Shown one piece after another: positions 1 to 10,718 of a stretch of 64,000 nucleotides of DNA. This DNA comes from Schistocerca nitens (lineage: Eukaryota; Arthropoda; Insecta; Orthoptera; Acrididae). The position numbers were made by a program, and so were the translations under genes. Numbering within the stretch: the stretch's first letter is position 1; every line of letters starts with the position of its first letter. The stretch covers positions 343,003,150 through 343,067,149 of the forward strand of contig NC_064619.1 of assembly GCF_023898315.1 (NCBI RefSeq), given 5' to 3'. Under the pieces are notes generated by a model. That model was not told the origin of the DNA and searched no databases. It worked only from the letters and a program-made list of their open reading frames with translations.

Positions 1-199
1 ACATTAAAGGTTATATATGTCTAGTTAATAGTTCTGGTCGCCTTTTGGAATAAATCTAGCAGTGTAGTGTTCAGTGAATGTTAAAGGTTGTGTTACAAGT
101 TTACCATCATCCTATTTCACCCGTTTGGTGACCAGTTGCTTGTTTTTTAATTAAACTTTGCTATCGTATTTGCTGTTTTACAGCAGGTTTCCAAATTTT

Positions 200-530
200 T
201 TATATTATTGCCGCTCCTGGCGTGTAAGGCCCTTAGCCATGATTGTGGTCATTTGCTTTAAAATTCTAATTTGGTATTTGTATTTTAGCAGTAAGCCTTA
301 AAACCTTATTTACTGCCATTCCTGGCGTCTGATGCCATCTGTGTTTGTGGCGACTTGCCTTTCATATTTTAATACCTGTAATTTGTAAGTTGCAGCGAGT
401 TTTAAACAATTCTTAATTTATTGCCATTCCTGGCGTGTAAGGCCTTCTGCCCAGGTCACAGTGGCTTGCTTTTAAAATATGACCTGTATTTAATGGTGAT
501 TTGCTAGATTGTAACTCACTGAAAACACTA
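200..530. repeat. Degenerate ~105-bp tandem array (three units)
   Basis: Three diverged units start at 209, 314 and 422 with the shared core TGCC(G/A)(C/T)TCCTGGCG, followed by a GGC(C)TT..GTGG(T/C)..TTGC(T/C)TTT block. The unit steps are 105 and 108 bp. A weaker relic of the same 3' block (GGTGACCAGTTGCTTG) lies at about 127-142, so the array may extend left towards the window edge. I see no coding potential. The family is not recognised; it could be a subterminal array of a larger element cut by the window start. Confidence 0.6.
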
Positions 531-562
531 TTATTTACACAGTTGTTAATTCCTTCATTAAT

Positions 563-762
563 GGCTCTGACCACTATGGGACTCAACTGCTGTGGTTATA
601 AGTCCCCTAGAACTTAGAACTACTTAAGCCTAACTAACCTAAGGACAGCACACAACACCCAGCCATCACGAGGCAGAGAAAATCCCTGACCCCGCCGGGA
701 ATCGAACCCGGGAACCCGGGCGTGGGAAGCGAGAACGCTACCGCACGACCACGAGATGCGGG
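563..762 (-). mobile_element. SINE with tRNA-Gly-like head
   Basis: On the minus strand the element starts with a tRNA-like region containing TTCTCGCTTCCCACGC, as in tRNA-Gly(CCC), and a B box GGTTCGATTCCCGG. It continues into the same body (CCTTAGGTTAGTTAGG, CTAAGTTCTAGGGGACT) found in the other SINEs of the window. A 7-bp duplication CATTAAT flanks it at 556-562 and 763-769. The head differs from the class II tRNA head carried by the other copies. Confidence 0.85.
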
Positions 763-840
763 CATTAATAAAGTGCGGTATTTTTATTTATTGTTGAGTC
801 TGGAATTACTGGATCAATGGTGTGTGACTGTAAAAGGAAC

Positions 841-1735
841 CTATAGTAACTGATTACGGCCCCGTCCACAATCGTAACCGAATCCTGCCTTCCCTTGACT
901 ACCAGGTTTCAATAACCTCACAATGGGAACATCGACGAGGTCTTGGTCGGTCACAGCTGACCCACCGTGAAGGAGGATCCCCGTATTGTGCACCAATCAC
1001 GTAAGCTCCTTCACAGATACGCTTGTAATCCAAAAACGCGTAAAGGACTCCTAGCAGAATTTGGTGTCTCCTCACATCATTGGTTGGCGACTAGCAGCAG
1101 TTGGACTCGGGAATAACTGTCGCACACGTACAGTGTGAACATGGAGTAGTTCTGTGATAGTAAGCATGGATTGCTGATGAATAATATCACATTGTCACCA
1201 CCAATGAATCAAGGTAGAACATCACCCCTCACGACCGTCGTTGGCGAGCATCGGCGACCTGGGAAGAGGTCCCATTCTTCCAATGTTTTGGAGTAGCTCA
1301 GTGGTGCTATTCCTGATATGTGGAGCCATTGGGTATCACTTCACGTCACGGTCGGTGTTGATTAAGGGAACTCCTGACGGCACAACGCTACATGAAGAAT
1401 ATCCTGTGTGCTCATGTGCTACCTGTCAATCGACAGGATCCTGGAGCCGTTTTCTCAACAGGGCAGTGCTTGACCACACATGGCATGGATGTCTGTGAAC
1501 TGCAGGCTTGATACTGAGGTACGTCCATGACCATCAAGATCACCAGATCTGTCCCATAGCTCATGCGTCGGACCAGCTCTGTCGCCACTGTCTGAGAGCC
1601 AATATCCAAGACATCAAGAACCAGTACAACAGTTGTGGGCCAGTTCACATTAGGAGTGGATACAACGGCTCTACGAGGTCATTCCCAGCCGAATCGTGCA
1701 TGCATTGAGTCCAGGTGAGATGCAAAATAATGCTG
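841..1735 (+). pseudogene. Decayed Tc1-like transposase
   Basis: No frame is open throughout, but pieces of a Tc1-family transposase can be read across frames. An N-terminal helix-turn-helix end (..RLAAVGL) lies near 1088-1110. GAIGYH..RSVLIKGT lies at about 1324-1378. A degraded QQDNARPH motif (QQGSA*PH) lies near 1457-1480, and SPDLSPI lies at about 1537-1557. In the family the last two hold the second Asp and the final Glu. Here the Asp is lost, the Glu position reads Ala, and several stops and shifts are present. The terminal repeats are not recognisable. The element is clearly dead and old. Confidence 0.75.
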
Positions 1736-2160
1736 ATAAACAGCCTCATATTGCCAACTTCTTGTAAATTTGACTTAATATTGTCATTGAAATAACATTA
1801 TATTCCCTCTCAGACTATGTAGTTTCATTGCGTTTTCTCCTAAATTCTGTGTGATTAATATTGGGTGATACAAATGACCAGTTGAAAAGTGATAAAGGCC
1901 TGAGGAGCGCAAGTGCGCTGACCTGCTGTTCTATTGGTAAAACAGCATAGACATTGTGGAGAAATGGCAAAGCTTGGTCGCATTGAAATAAACATTCTGG
2001 TTCATGTTCGCGGTAAGCTGCTTGAGAGATCCCAAGCCATTATACGAAAAATATACTGAAAACATCATAGAACATCCTATGACCTGAAGTACGCCATCCT
2101 CAAGCTGAGGATTAAGTAGTGGTATTTCTACGGAAAGTAAATAAAATGCTTATGCTGCGC
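1736..2160. other. Unassigned AT-rich spacer
   Basis: No reading frame, RNA-like fold or repeat that I recognise; moderately AT-rich unique-looking sequence between the Tc1 relic and the next SINE. Confidence 0.5.
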
Positions 2161-2404
2161 TAGGTGGCGCAATTGTTTGTATACTGGACTCGCATTCGGG
2201 AGTCATTCGGGAGAACGACGGTTCAAACCCGCATCCGCCGTCCTGATTTAGGTTTTCCATGATTTCCCTAAATCACTTGAGGTAAATGCCGAGGTGATTC
2301 CTGTGAAAGGACATGGACGACTTCCGTCCGCATCCTTCCCTAATTCGATGGGATCGATGACGTCGCTGTTCGGTCCCGTCCCCAGAATCAACCAACCAAC
2401 CACA
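2161..2404 (+). mobile_element. SINE, second type (core CTCGCATTCGGGAG)
   Basis: A tRNA-like head (GTGGCGCAA..ACTGGACTCGCATTCGGGAG, B box GGTTCAAACCC) is followed by a body with GATTTAGGTTTTCC(A/G)TGATTTCCC and ending CCCCAGAATCAACCAACC. This is a widespread insect SINE type with a head and body different from the others here. There is a small internal duplication of ATTCGGGAG. An imperfect 9-bp duplication (TGCTTATGC / TGCTTGTGC) lies at about 2148-2156 and 2408-2416. Confidence 0.75.
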
Positions 2405-2924
2405 ACGTGCTTGTGCATAACATACATACAAGGTTGTAGGTCATACATTCTTCTTCCAATCCATCACATACTGTCGTTATTAGTTTCGCTCATCCTGGAT
2501 TGGTGCCAGCGTTGCAAGTAGACAGGAAAAAATAATTGAATGTACAAAGGAGCTTACAGTAAGTAGCAAAGATTATTACAAGATAGGAAACGATAGATAA
2601 CAAACCCGTTGAAAAATGAGATCTTGGGGGGAAAAATGACCAACACAAATGTTACATATAATTTTCTGCACTACATCATAAAGCTTCCATACAGATGCGC
2701 TGTAACTGTTCTTTGCACGTTTTTGACAAAGTTTTCACATACTCGGAAATGCCGTTCTAGACTATGCTACGATGATCTGAAAGTGGGACTCGGCCCGAAA
2801 CTAGTCATCGAGTGAATAAAAAAGTAAAAATTAGGACTAGTTTTTTCCTCTACTGATTAACTGATTAATACAAGTTGCTGACCCACAGCTAATCAAGCAT
2901 GCTGAACATTCATTAAAAAAAAGA
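2405..2924. other. Unassigned spacer
   Basis: No convincing gene or known repeat. Short frames are present but have no domain-like features. Confidence 0.5.
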
Positions 2925-3200
2925 GGATGCTTTGCATTTCTCACGCTGGGAAGATGCACTTCCAGTGGGTCTCAGGGTCCTGTTGTAGCCAGAAAGCAGT
3001 CAATGTATCTCACTAGCAGAGGCGACCCTCCCTAGGGAGATGGACAGTTTTCGCAGAAATGAGGTTGCAGCCTGCTTCGTGCTTCTGCGGCCAGAGCTGG
3101 CGCCTGGCCTAGCTGAGTGCAGTGAGCACTGTTTCATCACTGCCATCGCCACAGAATAACTACTGAGTATGACATTTTGCCTTTTTAACACAAACATTAA
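2925..3200 (+). repeat. Third copy of the 3' flank of the duplicated composite segment
   Basis: This stretch aligns by eye with 36360-36620 and 39720-39960. Shared blocks, in order, are TTGC(A/G)TTTxTC, a CAGTCAATG/GTCAG block, (C)CAG(A)GGAG..GGACAGTTTTC.CAGAAAT, a GGCGCC..GGC block, and CCACAGAATAA. It lacks the inverted Tc1 core found upstream in the other two copies, so this segment is dispersed in its own right. The family is not recognised. Confidence 0.6.
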
Positions 3201-3218
3201 AGGTCGAGACGCCGAAGC

Positions 3219-3248
3219 ACCCCCCCCCCCCCCACCACACAAACACAA

Positions 3249-3275
<27 letters not shown>
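3219..3275. repeat. Poly(C) tract followed by (CA)n microsatellite
   Basis: A run of C of about 14 bases is followed by a run of about 18 CA/ACA steps. This low-complexity block produces proline/histidine-rich or valine/cysteine-rich false frames on both strands. Confidence 0.95.
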
Positions 3276-3279
<4 letters not shown>

Positions 3280-4816
3280 ACATCTGAAAGACAGTTGCTT
3301 TCGCTCAAAAATGTTGATCGTGTAAGTCTAGCCTTGAGGTGGATGAGGAGATACTGCTCCAGACCAATACCAACCTTGTGTCTGTCAATGTTCGGTTTGT
3401 ATGCCGAGATTGGGATGTTCCTGCTGCATTCCTCTGGTTCTTTTTTCTTTCATGGAATAAGCGATATTCTCGGCTGTCACACTGGTATTAGCATTGAATC
3501 ATCACCTCCGTATATAGTTCATTTTAAAATCAGAGCGGTGGGAGGAGTAAGTTTCGTAACATTCGACAAGTGATTGTTCTTCTGGCAGTCGTTTGATGCT
3601 GAAGGGTGCACGCTTTGCTAGATGTGGGGAAATGTAAGGTTTGCATCCCGCAGGTCACTACCCTGCTTGTTCTGGCACGCAAACTGAGTTGCCCACTTCA
3701 TTGCAGTCTGTGATTTTGTATCATTAACAATGGACTCATAAGCTACCGAGATAAAAAACAACGTGATGTGTTTACTCCATAGAGTCTTCCACATAATTTG
3801 GTAGCTCTCCACAGTGTTAGAGGCGTCTTCGTGTGAACCAAATACAGATTGTTAGAAAACTTTGTTCTCTCTTAGTTACTTGTATATTGTGCCAAATAAT
3901 TTGAGCAAACAAAAGTATGTCACAGTCAGAATTGTTTTTAATTACAAGATCCTTTAAATGGTACTACAACTTTTCCATTGTTAGGCAACCCACTAATAAT
4001 AAATGTAGTCTGTCACAAAGATAATGTAGTTTTTCTCAGTGTGACTGCGTTATCGTTGTGTACAGTGGCCAAACTCAGCCGTTATTCTCTTATTCTCCAG
4101 TGAAGGTAATGAGGATTGCCCTCACTCGTCTTGTTTGAGTATAAGTTTCTTTATTGACTAGGGAGAGCTGTGTCGGTTTCCCTGGGATTATCAGTTTGCT
4201 GTGTGTTGTTTCAGAACTGTTTGGCAAACGATTGTGCAGTCTTCAGGCGTAATAAGCAACAACATTTATAACAATTTCATAGCATAAAGAGGGGCTAGGA
4301 CCACACAAGTAAATCATACATTTTTCCAAAATATTACCAGCAACGATAATATTATTGTGAAAAGGGATTTGAACCAGTGTTGGCTTATCAAAAGTATAAA
4401 CAAGATAAGAAAGAGAAATACAGATGGACTGGTTCACCATAGGCTCCGAGATGTCTGAATGGGTTGGTAGCTAATCTATGTTGCATACTGAATAAGTGCA
4501 AAATACAGAGGAAAACTAACTTTTGTTTTGGGATATGTATCGTTGTGTGTTTTTTTAAAGCAAAATATGTTTATCGGTCCTGTGACTGTGTCGTGGAGAT
4601 CATTTCAGAATCGCGTTCCCGCTAAGAAGAATACGTAGAAAGACGATCGTGTGACAGAGTTGTACGAGAAGCGTCTTGTTTCCGCAGTGTTAAGATTCTA
4701 CATCGGGCAGAGTGTATGGCAATCACTGCTTTGACTACACGTAACCGAGATCCCCATCCGTAAGACAGTGACATGTGAAAAAACTGACGTACGTTACAGA
4801 TATGTCGTATGCATAC
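3276..4816. other. Unassigned spacer, 1.5 kb
   Basis: AT-rich sequence without a supported gene or repeat. Frames of 60-130 codons occur but show no motif and overlap randomly on both strands. Confidence 0.5.
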
Positions 4817-5014
4817 TGCCGCGCGGGGTAGCCGCGCGGTCTGGGGCGTCTTGTAACGGTCCGTGCGGCTTCCCCTGTCAGAGGTTCGAGTCCTCCCTTG
4901 GGCAAGAGTTTGTGTGTGTTGTCCATAGCGTAAGTTACATAAGAAGAGTGTAGGCTTAGGGACCGATGACCTAAGTAGTTTGGTTCCATAAGACCTTACC
5001 ACAAATTTCCAATT
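4817..5014 (+). mobile_element. SINE, GCCGCGCGG-headed type
   Basis: The tRNA-like head has an A-box-like GTAGCCGCGCGGTCTGG and B box GAGGTTCGAGTCCTCC. The body ends GGGACCGATGACC..TTTGGTTCCATAAGACC. The end of the body is related to that of the abundant SINE (GGGACTGATGACC..AAGTCCCATAG). A perfect 12-bp duplication TCGTATGCATAC flanks it at 4805-4816 and 5015-5026. Confidence 0.9.
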
Positions 5015-5419
5015 TCGTATGCATACAGTAGTAACAAATTACAAGCATCATAAGTATTCCTGACAAAGTCCTTGCAAAGCCTACAGTCAACAACTTAAAG
5101 TTGAAACATTTTCATATTTTTGTAATGCATGGAGAAATGGTAATGCGTTGTAGCAACTGCGTTGTATCTTGTGTGGAAAGCATTTCGTTATCGGTTAGTA
5201 TTAATGCTAAAATCTTTGTTGAGGGAGACAAAGTGCACCTAGGGCTAGAGGTAAAAGGCACCCCACCTTCAACTTGACGTTAAACTATGATCTTCCTTCC
5301 TTCTGTAGAAATGAAAGAAAACCAGTGAGTCTATAAGATGTACTAGGACCACTTGAATTATGGTTCGATTGAGATCCAGTCGTACCAGTTGTGATAAACC
5401 ATGGAGGCCATTTGTAAGT
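5015..5419. other. Unassigned spacer
   Basis: No gene or recognisable element. Confidence 0.5.
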
Positions 5420-5850
5420 TAATTAGTTTCGTAGCTTAAAGTGAATGCGATATTGCAGTGCCTGAGTTGTTAGGAACGACGCAGTATTCCCACGGACAAC
5501 TGCCGTTATGAAATACATGAAATATGTTCGCAGTTGCGAATATGAAAAACCATCAGCTGCATAAGGGATTGACGACAATGAAAAATTGTTCTGGACGAGG
5601 ACTCGAATCAGGGTTTCCGACTTTACTCGAGGGATTACCTTAACAGCTTTGGTTATCCGTGCAAGACTCACGGCGAGACCTGAACTTCCATATGTCGTCG
5701 TTCCTGAGTCACAAACTGTACTCGAATACACATTATGTAATTCCTTTACAGGGGAGGACATTTTAATTGAAAGTCGTTGCCTAGGATTGGCGGATAAATA
5801 CGATATTGCAGTGATGCAAGAACGTCGACAAATGGAAGTTTGCGTCTAGC
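5420..5850 (+). repeat. Dispersed repeat with tRNA-like B box and terminal CGATATTGCAGTG blocks
   Basis: The segment shares long stretches with 15541-15885: GACGACAATGAAA, GGTTATCCGTGCAAGACTCA, GAGGACATTTTAATTG and GGATAAATACGAT. CGATATTGCAGTG occurs both near its start (5447) and its end (5801). The internal GGACTCGAATCAGG resembles a Pol III B box. The terminal blocks flank the unit in direct orientation, so it may derive from a tandem or SINE-like unit. Transposition class unknown. Confidence 0.6.
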
Positions 5851-5899
5851 CGTGAGTCGTACACTGAGAGCCAAAGGGGCTCATTCTGCCTTCGGCAGG

Positions 5900-6927
5900 G
5901 CAGCGGCTCGAACGTCCTGTTTACGTCCATGGCGTGTTAGCGCGGCAGCGGTGTTCTTGTGATTAACAGTCGTCTCCGTAAAGCTTCATCCCTTCGATTC
6001 ACCATGACATTCACAACAAAAGTCGACAATGAAGTTCAGTTTTACTACCGACTATACGCGTTGGTGACGTTCACAACGCTTATCACGAACTAATAAGGAC
6101 TCACCTCTCCATCGTGAGCAGCGTGATCTACGTGAAACAGGTGGACGAAGCAGCTTGTGAAAGGATTCTCAAAAGGACGAGCGACCTTCAATTCAGACAT
6201 TCGGATGGGTACAGTGGCCCTGTCAACGTAGAACATGTAGGTCTAGACCAGAGGACTGTCCGTGTGCTCGAGTTGCCGTTTGAGGTGCCAACAGAGATAG
6301 CGATCGCAGAGTTGAGTCGCTATGGCACTGTGATAAGCCATGTGGCGGAAAATGGGCATACCTTACCACGTACTCACACTGCAGGCGGACATTCTGTACT
6401 GCCAGAGCAACCCATGGCAACAGTTTTGGAATGCTAAGGGAGAACAGCCCTGCAGGAGAGGCTGGCCATTGCAGATTTGGTGGTGAAAATCGACGCTTCT
6501 GTCCCTGATGGCAACAACCTCCAGTCGTTGTCGGATATCGACGCTCGTCTCCGAAAACGACAGGCTCCAAAGCGACAGAAGAAACTTCAGACTGGCTCCA
6601 TTCGATACGTGCTGGATAATGTCAACAGAAGATGAAGCTCTCGAAAGTGACGATCATCCCCATCAGGAAGATAGTCGGTTCCTCTAATGGGATTCGATCA
6701 GCAACAGATTCGAAGGAGACCTCTCTCAGTGCTATGCTTCTGGATGAAGGACAGTGGATGGATTCAGCATCTGACCCTGTGACAGACGTACTGCAACCTT
6801 CAGCCACCCCGTTAATTCTGTGGATGATCACAGCACAAGCCTGACTGCGTCGTCTGACGATGTCGAGGACGTGACGTCTGCTGCCGTAGCTAAAGCGGTT
6901 GAGGTTGCTTCACATCACGACAATTAA
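5900..6927 (+). pseudogene. L1/Tx1-like LINE: 5' region and ORF1 remnant
   Basis: Upstream of the endonuclease remnant lies a frame of about 107 codons at 6114-6437. It contains ..VRVLELPFEVPTEIAIAELSRYG, a pattern typical of LINE ORF1/Gag-like proteins (RRM-like fold with LPFEVP..L..YG). The usual downstream CCHC zinc knuckle is not readable. Sequence at 6440-6900 has further short frames, so ORF1 is truncated and shifted. The 5' end of the element is not defined; it may start near 5860-5900. Assignment to the L1/Tx1 group rests mainly on the ORF2 remnants downstream. Confidence 0.5.
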
Positions 6928-7690
6928 ATGCAAGTGGACGTAGACGGGGACACGTTGTTCGTGGTGGGACTTTCTTCAGGTCTCCCACCTCCACCCGTCC
7001 CAGCAGGCGTCAAGAATACCGTCTCCCTGTGTCAGGCCCACCGGATTGGCACCATCAATTTCAGTACCATCTGTTTTGAAGGCAAGCTGCTGATGTTTCC
7101 CGGCACGTTGCGGGCAGCAGATCTCGACCTCACATTGCTCCAGGAAGTGCACCTCGACTTTTTCCCGACTATTTATGGATACGACTTTTATAAGACGCCT
7201 TGCACGGATAACGGCAGTGCGTATTGCCATTCTTGTGAAGGAAGGCATCGTGATCGATGGTGTGACCTGCCTTACGTCAGTACGAGGACTTGCTATCACT
7301 TATCAGAGCGTCCGGGTTATGAATATGTGCCCTCCGGTATGGACAACAGGAGTGACTATTCAAGATTTTGCGCAGAGGACGTCGCGCCTTTATTCGAGGG
7401 ACTCTACGATCATACCATTCTAGGGGGCGACTTCAGTTCTCTCCTGTCACCATAGGATCAAATAGCACACATTAGCACATACAGGGAACTGCAGCGACTT
7501 CTCCCCTCGTCGACACCTGGCAGAGTATCCATGACAAAACACAGGGATACACATACGTTACCGGACATTTGGCGAGTAGCGTTGACCTGGTCTATGTCTC
7601 CCAGGGACTTGCGGCAGGGACACTTGATGCTGCGATATGGCCAACAGCTTTTACGATTCATGATGCCTATCTCTGCACCATCTCCCTCTG
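6928..7690 (+). pseudogene. L1/Tx1-like LINE ORF2: apurinic endonuclease domain, frameshifted
   Basis: The domain can be followed through several frames. INFSTICFEGKL..LLQEVHLDFFPTIYGYD opens in frame 1 from about 7050. The middle (VKEGIVIDGVTCL..RGLAITYQ) is in frame 2 at about 7230-7310. NRSDYSRFCAEDVAPLFEG and ILGGDF return in frame 1 at about 7336-7445. A later piece reading YVTGHLASSVDLVYVSQGL is in another frame at about 7550-7610. LLQE and GGDF correspond to the catalytic Glu and Asp/Asn motifs of LINE endonucleases. At least three shifts and a stop kill it. The substrate in the family is chromosomal DNA at the integration site. Confidence 0.7.
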
Positions 7691-9300
7691 ACAACAGAGA
7701 GTGAAGTGGAGCAGGAGTACAAGGAAGATGAAAGTAGTGTTCCTCAAGGATCCAGATGCAGAGGATACTGGAGACCTGGAGGAACTTCAAGAGGCGGCAT
7801 CCGCCATGGTGACTCAATTGCGAAGAACCTGCACTGCAGTGTGTGATGATGAATTGCGGTCGAGAGGCTGTGTGTTGGCAACGGCACGCCAAGGAGTATT
7901 ATTTTACGCTACTGGGGGAAATATCCGTCCAAACACCATGACAAAGACATCAGGTTGAGGTCTGTCGACTGCAAGCAAGGATCACAAAGCTTACATTATG
8001 TCGTCTTGGAGACAAGCTTGTACCAGCTCATAGTCAAGACCAGATCGGGGATGAATTACTGGCCATGTATCGCATTGTCTGCAAACGTCGCAGATGCCGA
8101 AGAACACTGATCCCCAGGCTGCATATGCCAAATGGCCAGCACTGACAGCCCAACAGGATATCGCCAACGCCTTCTTGGACCACTATCAGCGGTTCTACGC
8201 CACAGAAGACGAGGGTGCTATGACGACGGATGAAGTCCTCTGTCGGACTTTCGATGGAAATGCAGTGGCGACCGTCACGGAACCCATAACGGTGGAGGAC
8301 GTCACCAACGCCCTCAGCAAAGGGGGCAACCAACAAATCTTCAGATCCAGATCGTCTCCCGAAATAGTTGTATCGTACGTTTCGTGATGTTATGATGCCC
8401 CAACGGGTTACAATGTACCAAGAACTGACGAATCCTGCAGTGCAGATGCCACCTGCATATGTCGATGGAATCCTTATAGCGGTCCCCAAGCCATCAAATG
8501 CAAGGGGAGTTATCACTACCAGCCTGTTACGCTGCTCAACAGCGATTTAAAGAAATTTATGAGTTCTGGCTGGCCGCACTAGGAGAATCTTGCACCAAGT
8601 CTTCTCTACAAACCAGACATGCCTCGGTGGTAACAGCAAAACACGGACGCCCCTCAGCGATTACCGTCATATTGTCACATTGGCATAGGTGTGTCGCTTA
8701 CGTGGAGTCTTAGTGTCAATCGACTTCGATCTCACTTTCCATAGGATATGCCACGATTATCTCGAGAATGCTACGGCAACTGGCCTTCCTCCAGTCCTTC
8801 AAACATATTGCCATGCGTCGTCTGCGTGGTGCGACTTCACAGGTTATGATCAACAGACGTATAGTGGGCAAGATCACTATTGCCCGATCTGTGAGGCAAG
8901 GTTGCTGCTGACACTGGTTATGCATCCCATTGCCATGGAGCCATTGTTAAGCGGACTACGATGTCAGCTGCAGGGACTTACGTTGAGAGACTATACATTT
9001 GTCTGCCGTGTGTATGCCGACGATCTGGTGTTCTTAGTGTGTACGCCAGATGAACTCCAACGATCGCTGAAGTGGACTGCCCAATATGCAACTAACGCCG
9101 GCAGCCTCTTGAACTTGGAGAAATCTGGAACAATGGTCATCGACAGCGGCTTCGCAGAAGGGAGATCAGCCCCACACCCACTCTGGGACGCGATCAAATG
9201 TTTGGGGGTTACCTTTACGTGTGACAGTCGACAGACGGTACATCTTACCTGTACTAATCCCCTACAAGGCATACGTATGGATATCTGTAGCAACTTGCTG
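7691..9300 (+). pseudogene. L1/Tx1-like LINE ORF2: linker and reverse transcriptase domain
   Basis: Pieces of a reverse transcriptase follow the endonuclease. MYQELTNPAVQMPPAYVDGI and AVPKPSNARGV lie at about 8413-8505. A diverged palm motif (SIDFDLTFHRICHDYL) lies at about 8715-8765, and RVYADDLVFLV with the YADD box at 9013-9024. Downstream LNLEKSGTMV and CLGVTFTC at about 9108-9225 fit the end of the palm. Frame breaks occur near 8387, 8550 and 8715. The catalytic YADD is intact but the polyprotein is not. Confidence 0.75.
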
Positions 9301-9680
9301 TGATATTTGAACATTGTCCAGTGCGTGGCTTATGTCAACATCTATCTAGCGTCCAGGATACCCCATCTGGCCACAGTGCTCCCGAAAACTGTAAAATGGT
9401 GTCACGTGCATACCACTGCCGACAGGAACTACAGATTCTTTACACCATTAGTACTTAGGAGACCTACTGTGAAATCTAAGGCCCATGCCCCCATGCAGGA
9501 GACGGAAAGCGTCAGTTTGTGGCCCAAGAGTTCTACGAACAAGCAGCCCAACATGGGATCTTGTGCCATCCCAAATTCAAGGCGTTAAGAGCAACCAGGT
9601 CTCTCGCACATCTTCTCAGTTTTGCCTCAAGGGGCAGAAAATTCACGAATCTGACTCAAATAGCCACTAACTACGTATTT
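9301..9680 (+). pseudogene. L1/Tx1-like LINE: 3' remnant
   Basis: After the stop at 9301 the reading QCVAYVNIYLASRIPHLATVLP continues the thumb-like region of the same LINE protein (9319-9384). From about 9385 the match fades, and I cannot find a poly(A) tail or target duplication. The 3' boundary is therefore uncertain and may lie anywhere from 9390 to 9680. Confidence 0.5.
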
Positions 9681-9734
9681 TCTCACAGCACAGTTAAGAA
9701 CATAAATTTGACAATAGTACTTATTATCGCAAAG

Positions 9735-10050
9735 TGATATGGGACAGTTCTGTCACAGTTGATAGTATGTGTCCACTTATCAGTATGAGGTTGCTCCCTT
9801 TCTGACGTCGATGCATGCACGGATTCGGTTGGGACGGAACTCATAAAGCCGTCGTATCCTCTCCTGACGTAAGTTGACCCACAACTGGATATTGGCACTA
9901 GAGACATCCAAGCTGGCTCCACACATGTTCTCTCTGGGACAGAATTGTAGAACATGTTGGCCAAGGGAGTTCCTCATCATCAGACAGACTAAAGAGATAA
10001 GTGCTATGTGTGGACGAACATTGTCTTGTTGAAAAATGACACCACGATTA
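9735..10050 (-). pseudogene. Tc1-like transposase 3' fragment
   Basis: The minus strand resembles the C-terminal half of a Tc1 transposase gene. The plus-strand blocks CATAAAGCCGTCGTATCC, AAGTTGACCCACAACTG, ACATGTT and ATTGTCTTGTTGAAAAATG correspond to the IWD..QQDN-containing region read backwards. Frames are short and broken. The fragment ends abruptly and abuts a piece of a different Tc1 subfamily. Confidence 0.55.
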
Positions 10051-10187
10051 TAATGTAGTTTTTAAGTGTGGTTTTATGAGTAGGAGTAAAAGATATGTTC
10101 ATTAATGATGCCACTAATCATGTCTACATATCCTTTGGACTGACTAGTTCCACATCAGTTCCGTAAAAGAATAGTTCAAAAGAGGAG

Positions 10188-10718
10188 CTACGGAACATGA
10201 CCAGGAGAGGCGCTGCAGGCGATGTGCTGTTAGCAAAGGCACTCGTGTCGGTCGTCTGCTGCCATAGCCTATTAACGCTAAATTCTGCCGCACTTTCTTG
10301 GCGGATACGTTCATCGTGTAAGTCCCACACTGATTTCTGAGGTTATTTCACCAGTACTGCTTGTCTTTTAGCACAGACAATTCTACGCAAACGTCGTTGC
10401 TCTTGGTTGTTAAGTGAAAGCCGTCGGCCACTGCATTGGCCGTGGTAAGAGCTAATGCCTGAAATCTGATAGTTTCGGCACATTCTTATCACTGTGGATT
10501 TCGGAATATTGGATTTCCTAACTATTTCCGACTCGGAATGTCACATGCGTCCTGCTTCAACTGGCATTCTACCTTCAAAGCTTCTTAATTCCCGTCATTA
10601 TGGCCGGAAACCTTTTCACATGAATCATTTTTTGCCCTTTTATGTCTTGTGTATGCGATATTACCACCATCAGTATAAGTGCATATCGATATCCCATGAC
10701 TTCTATCACCTCAACGCA
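10188..10718 (-). pseudogene. Tc1-like element fragment (N-terminal transposase and terminal repeat)
   Basis: This piece matches 60690-61150 in order and orientation: GGAGAGGCGCTGCAGGC(G)ATGT, GTGCTGTTAGCAAAGGC, GAAAGCCGTCGGCCACTGC and TTTTCACATGAA. It also retains the outer end, ATATCGATATCCCATGACTT followed by TATCACCTCA at about 10685-10713. That end matches the terminal sequence of the element starting at 56718 (GGTGACTAAAGTCATGGGATA). It codes for the DNA-binding half on the minus strand, with stops. The C-terminal half of this subfamily is missing and replaced by the fragment at 9735-10050. Confidence 0.7.

Noticed and set aside
1..560. LTR of a retrotransposon
   Set aside because: No TG..CA ends, primer-binding site or partner repeat visible; only the short tandem units are supported.
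3000..3573. Frames of 102 (minus) and 134 (plus) codons
   Set aside because: Both run through the poly(C) and (CA)n tract, giving low-complexity peptides; no domain and no exon signals.
4622..5002. 126-codon minus-strand frame
   Set aside because: Its right half is the reverse complement of the SINE at 4817-5014; no protein domain.
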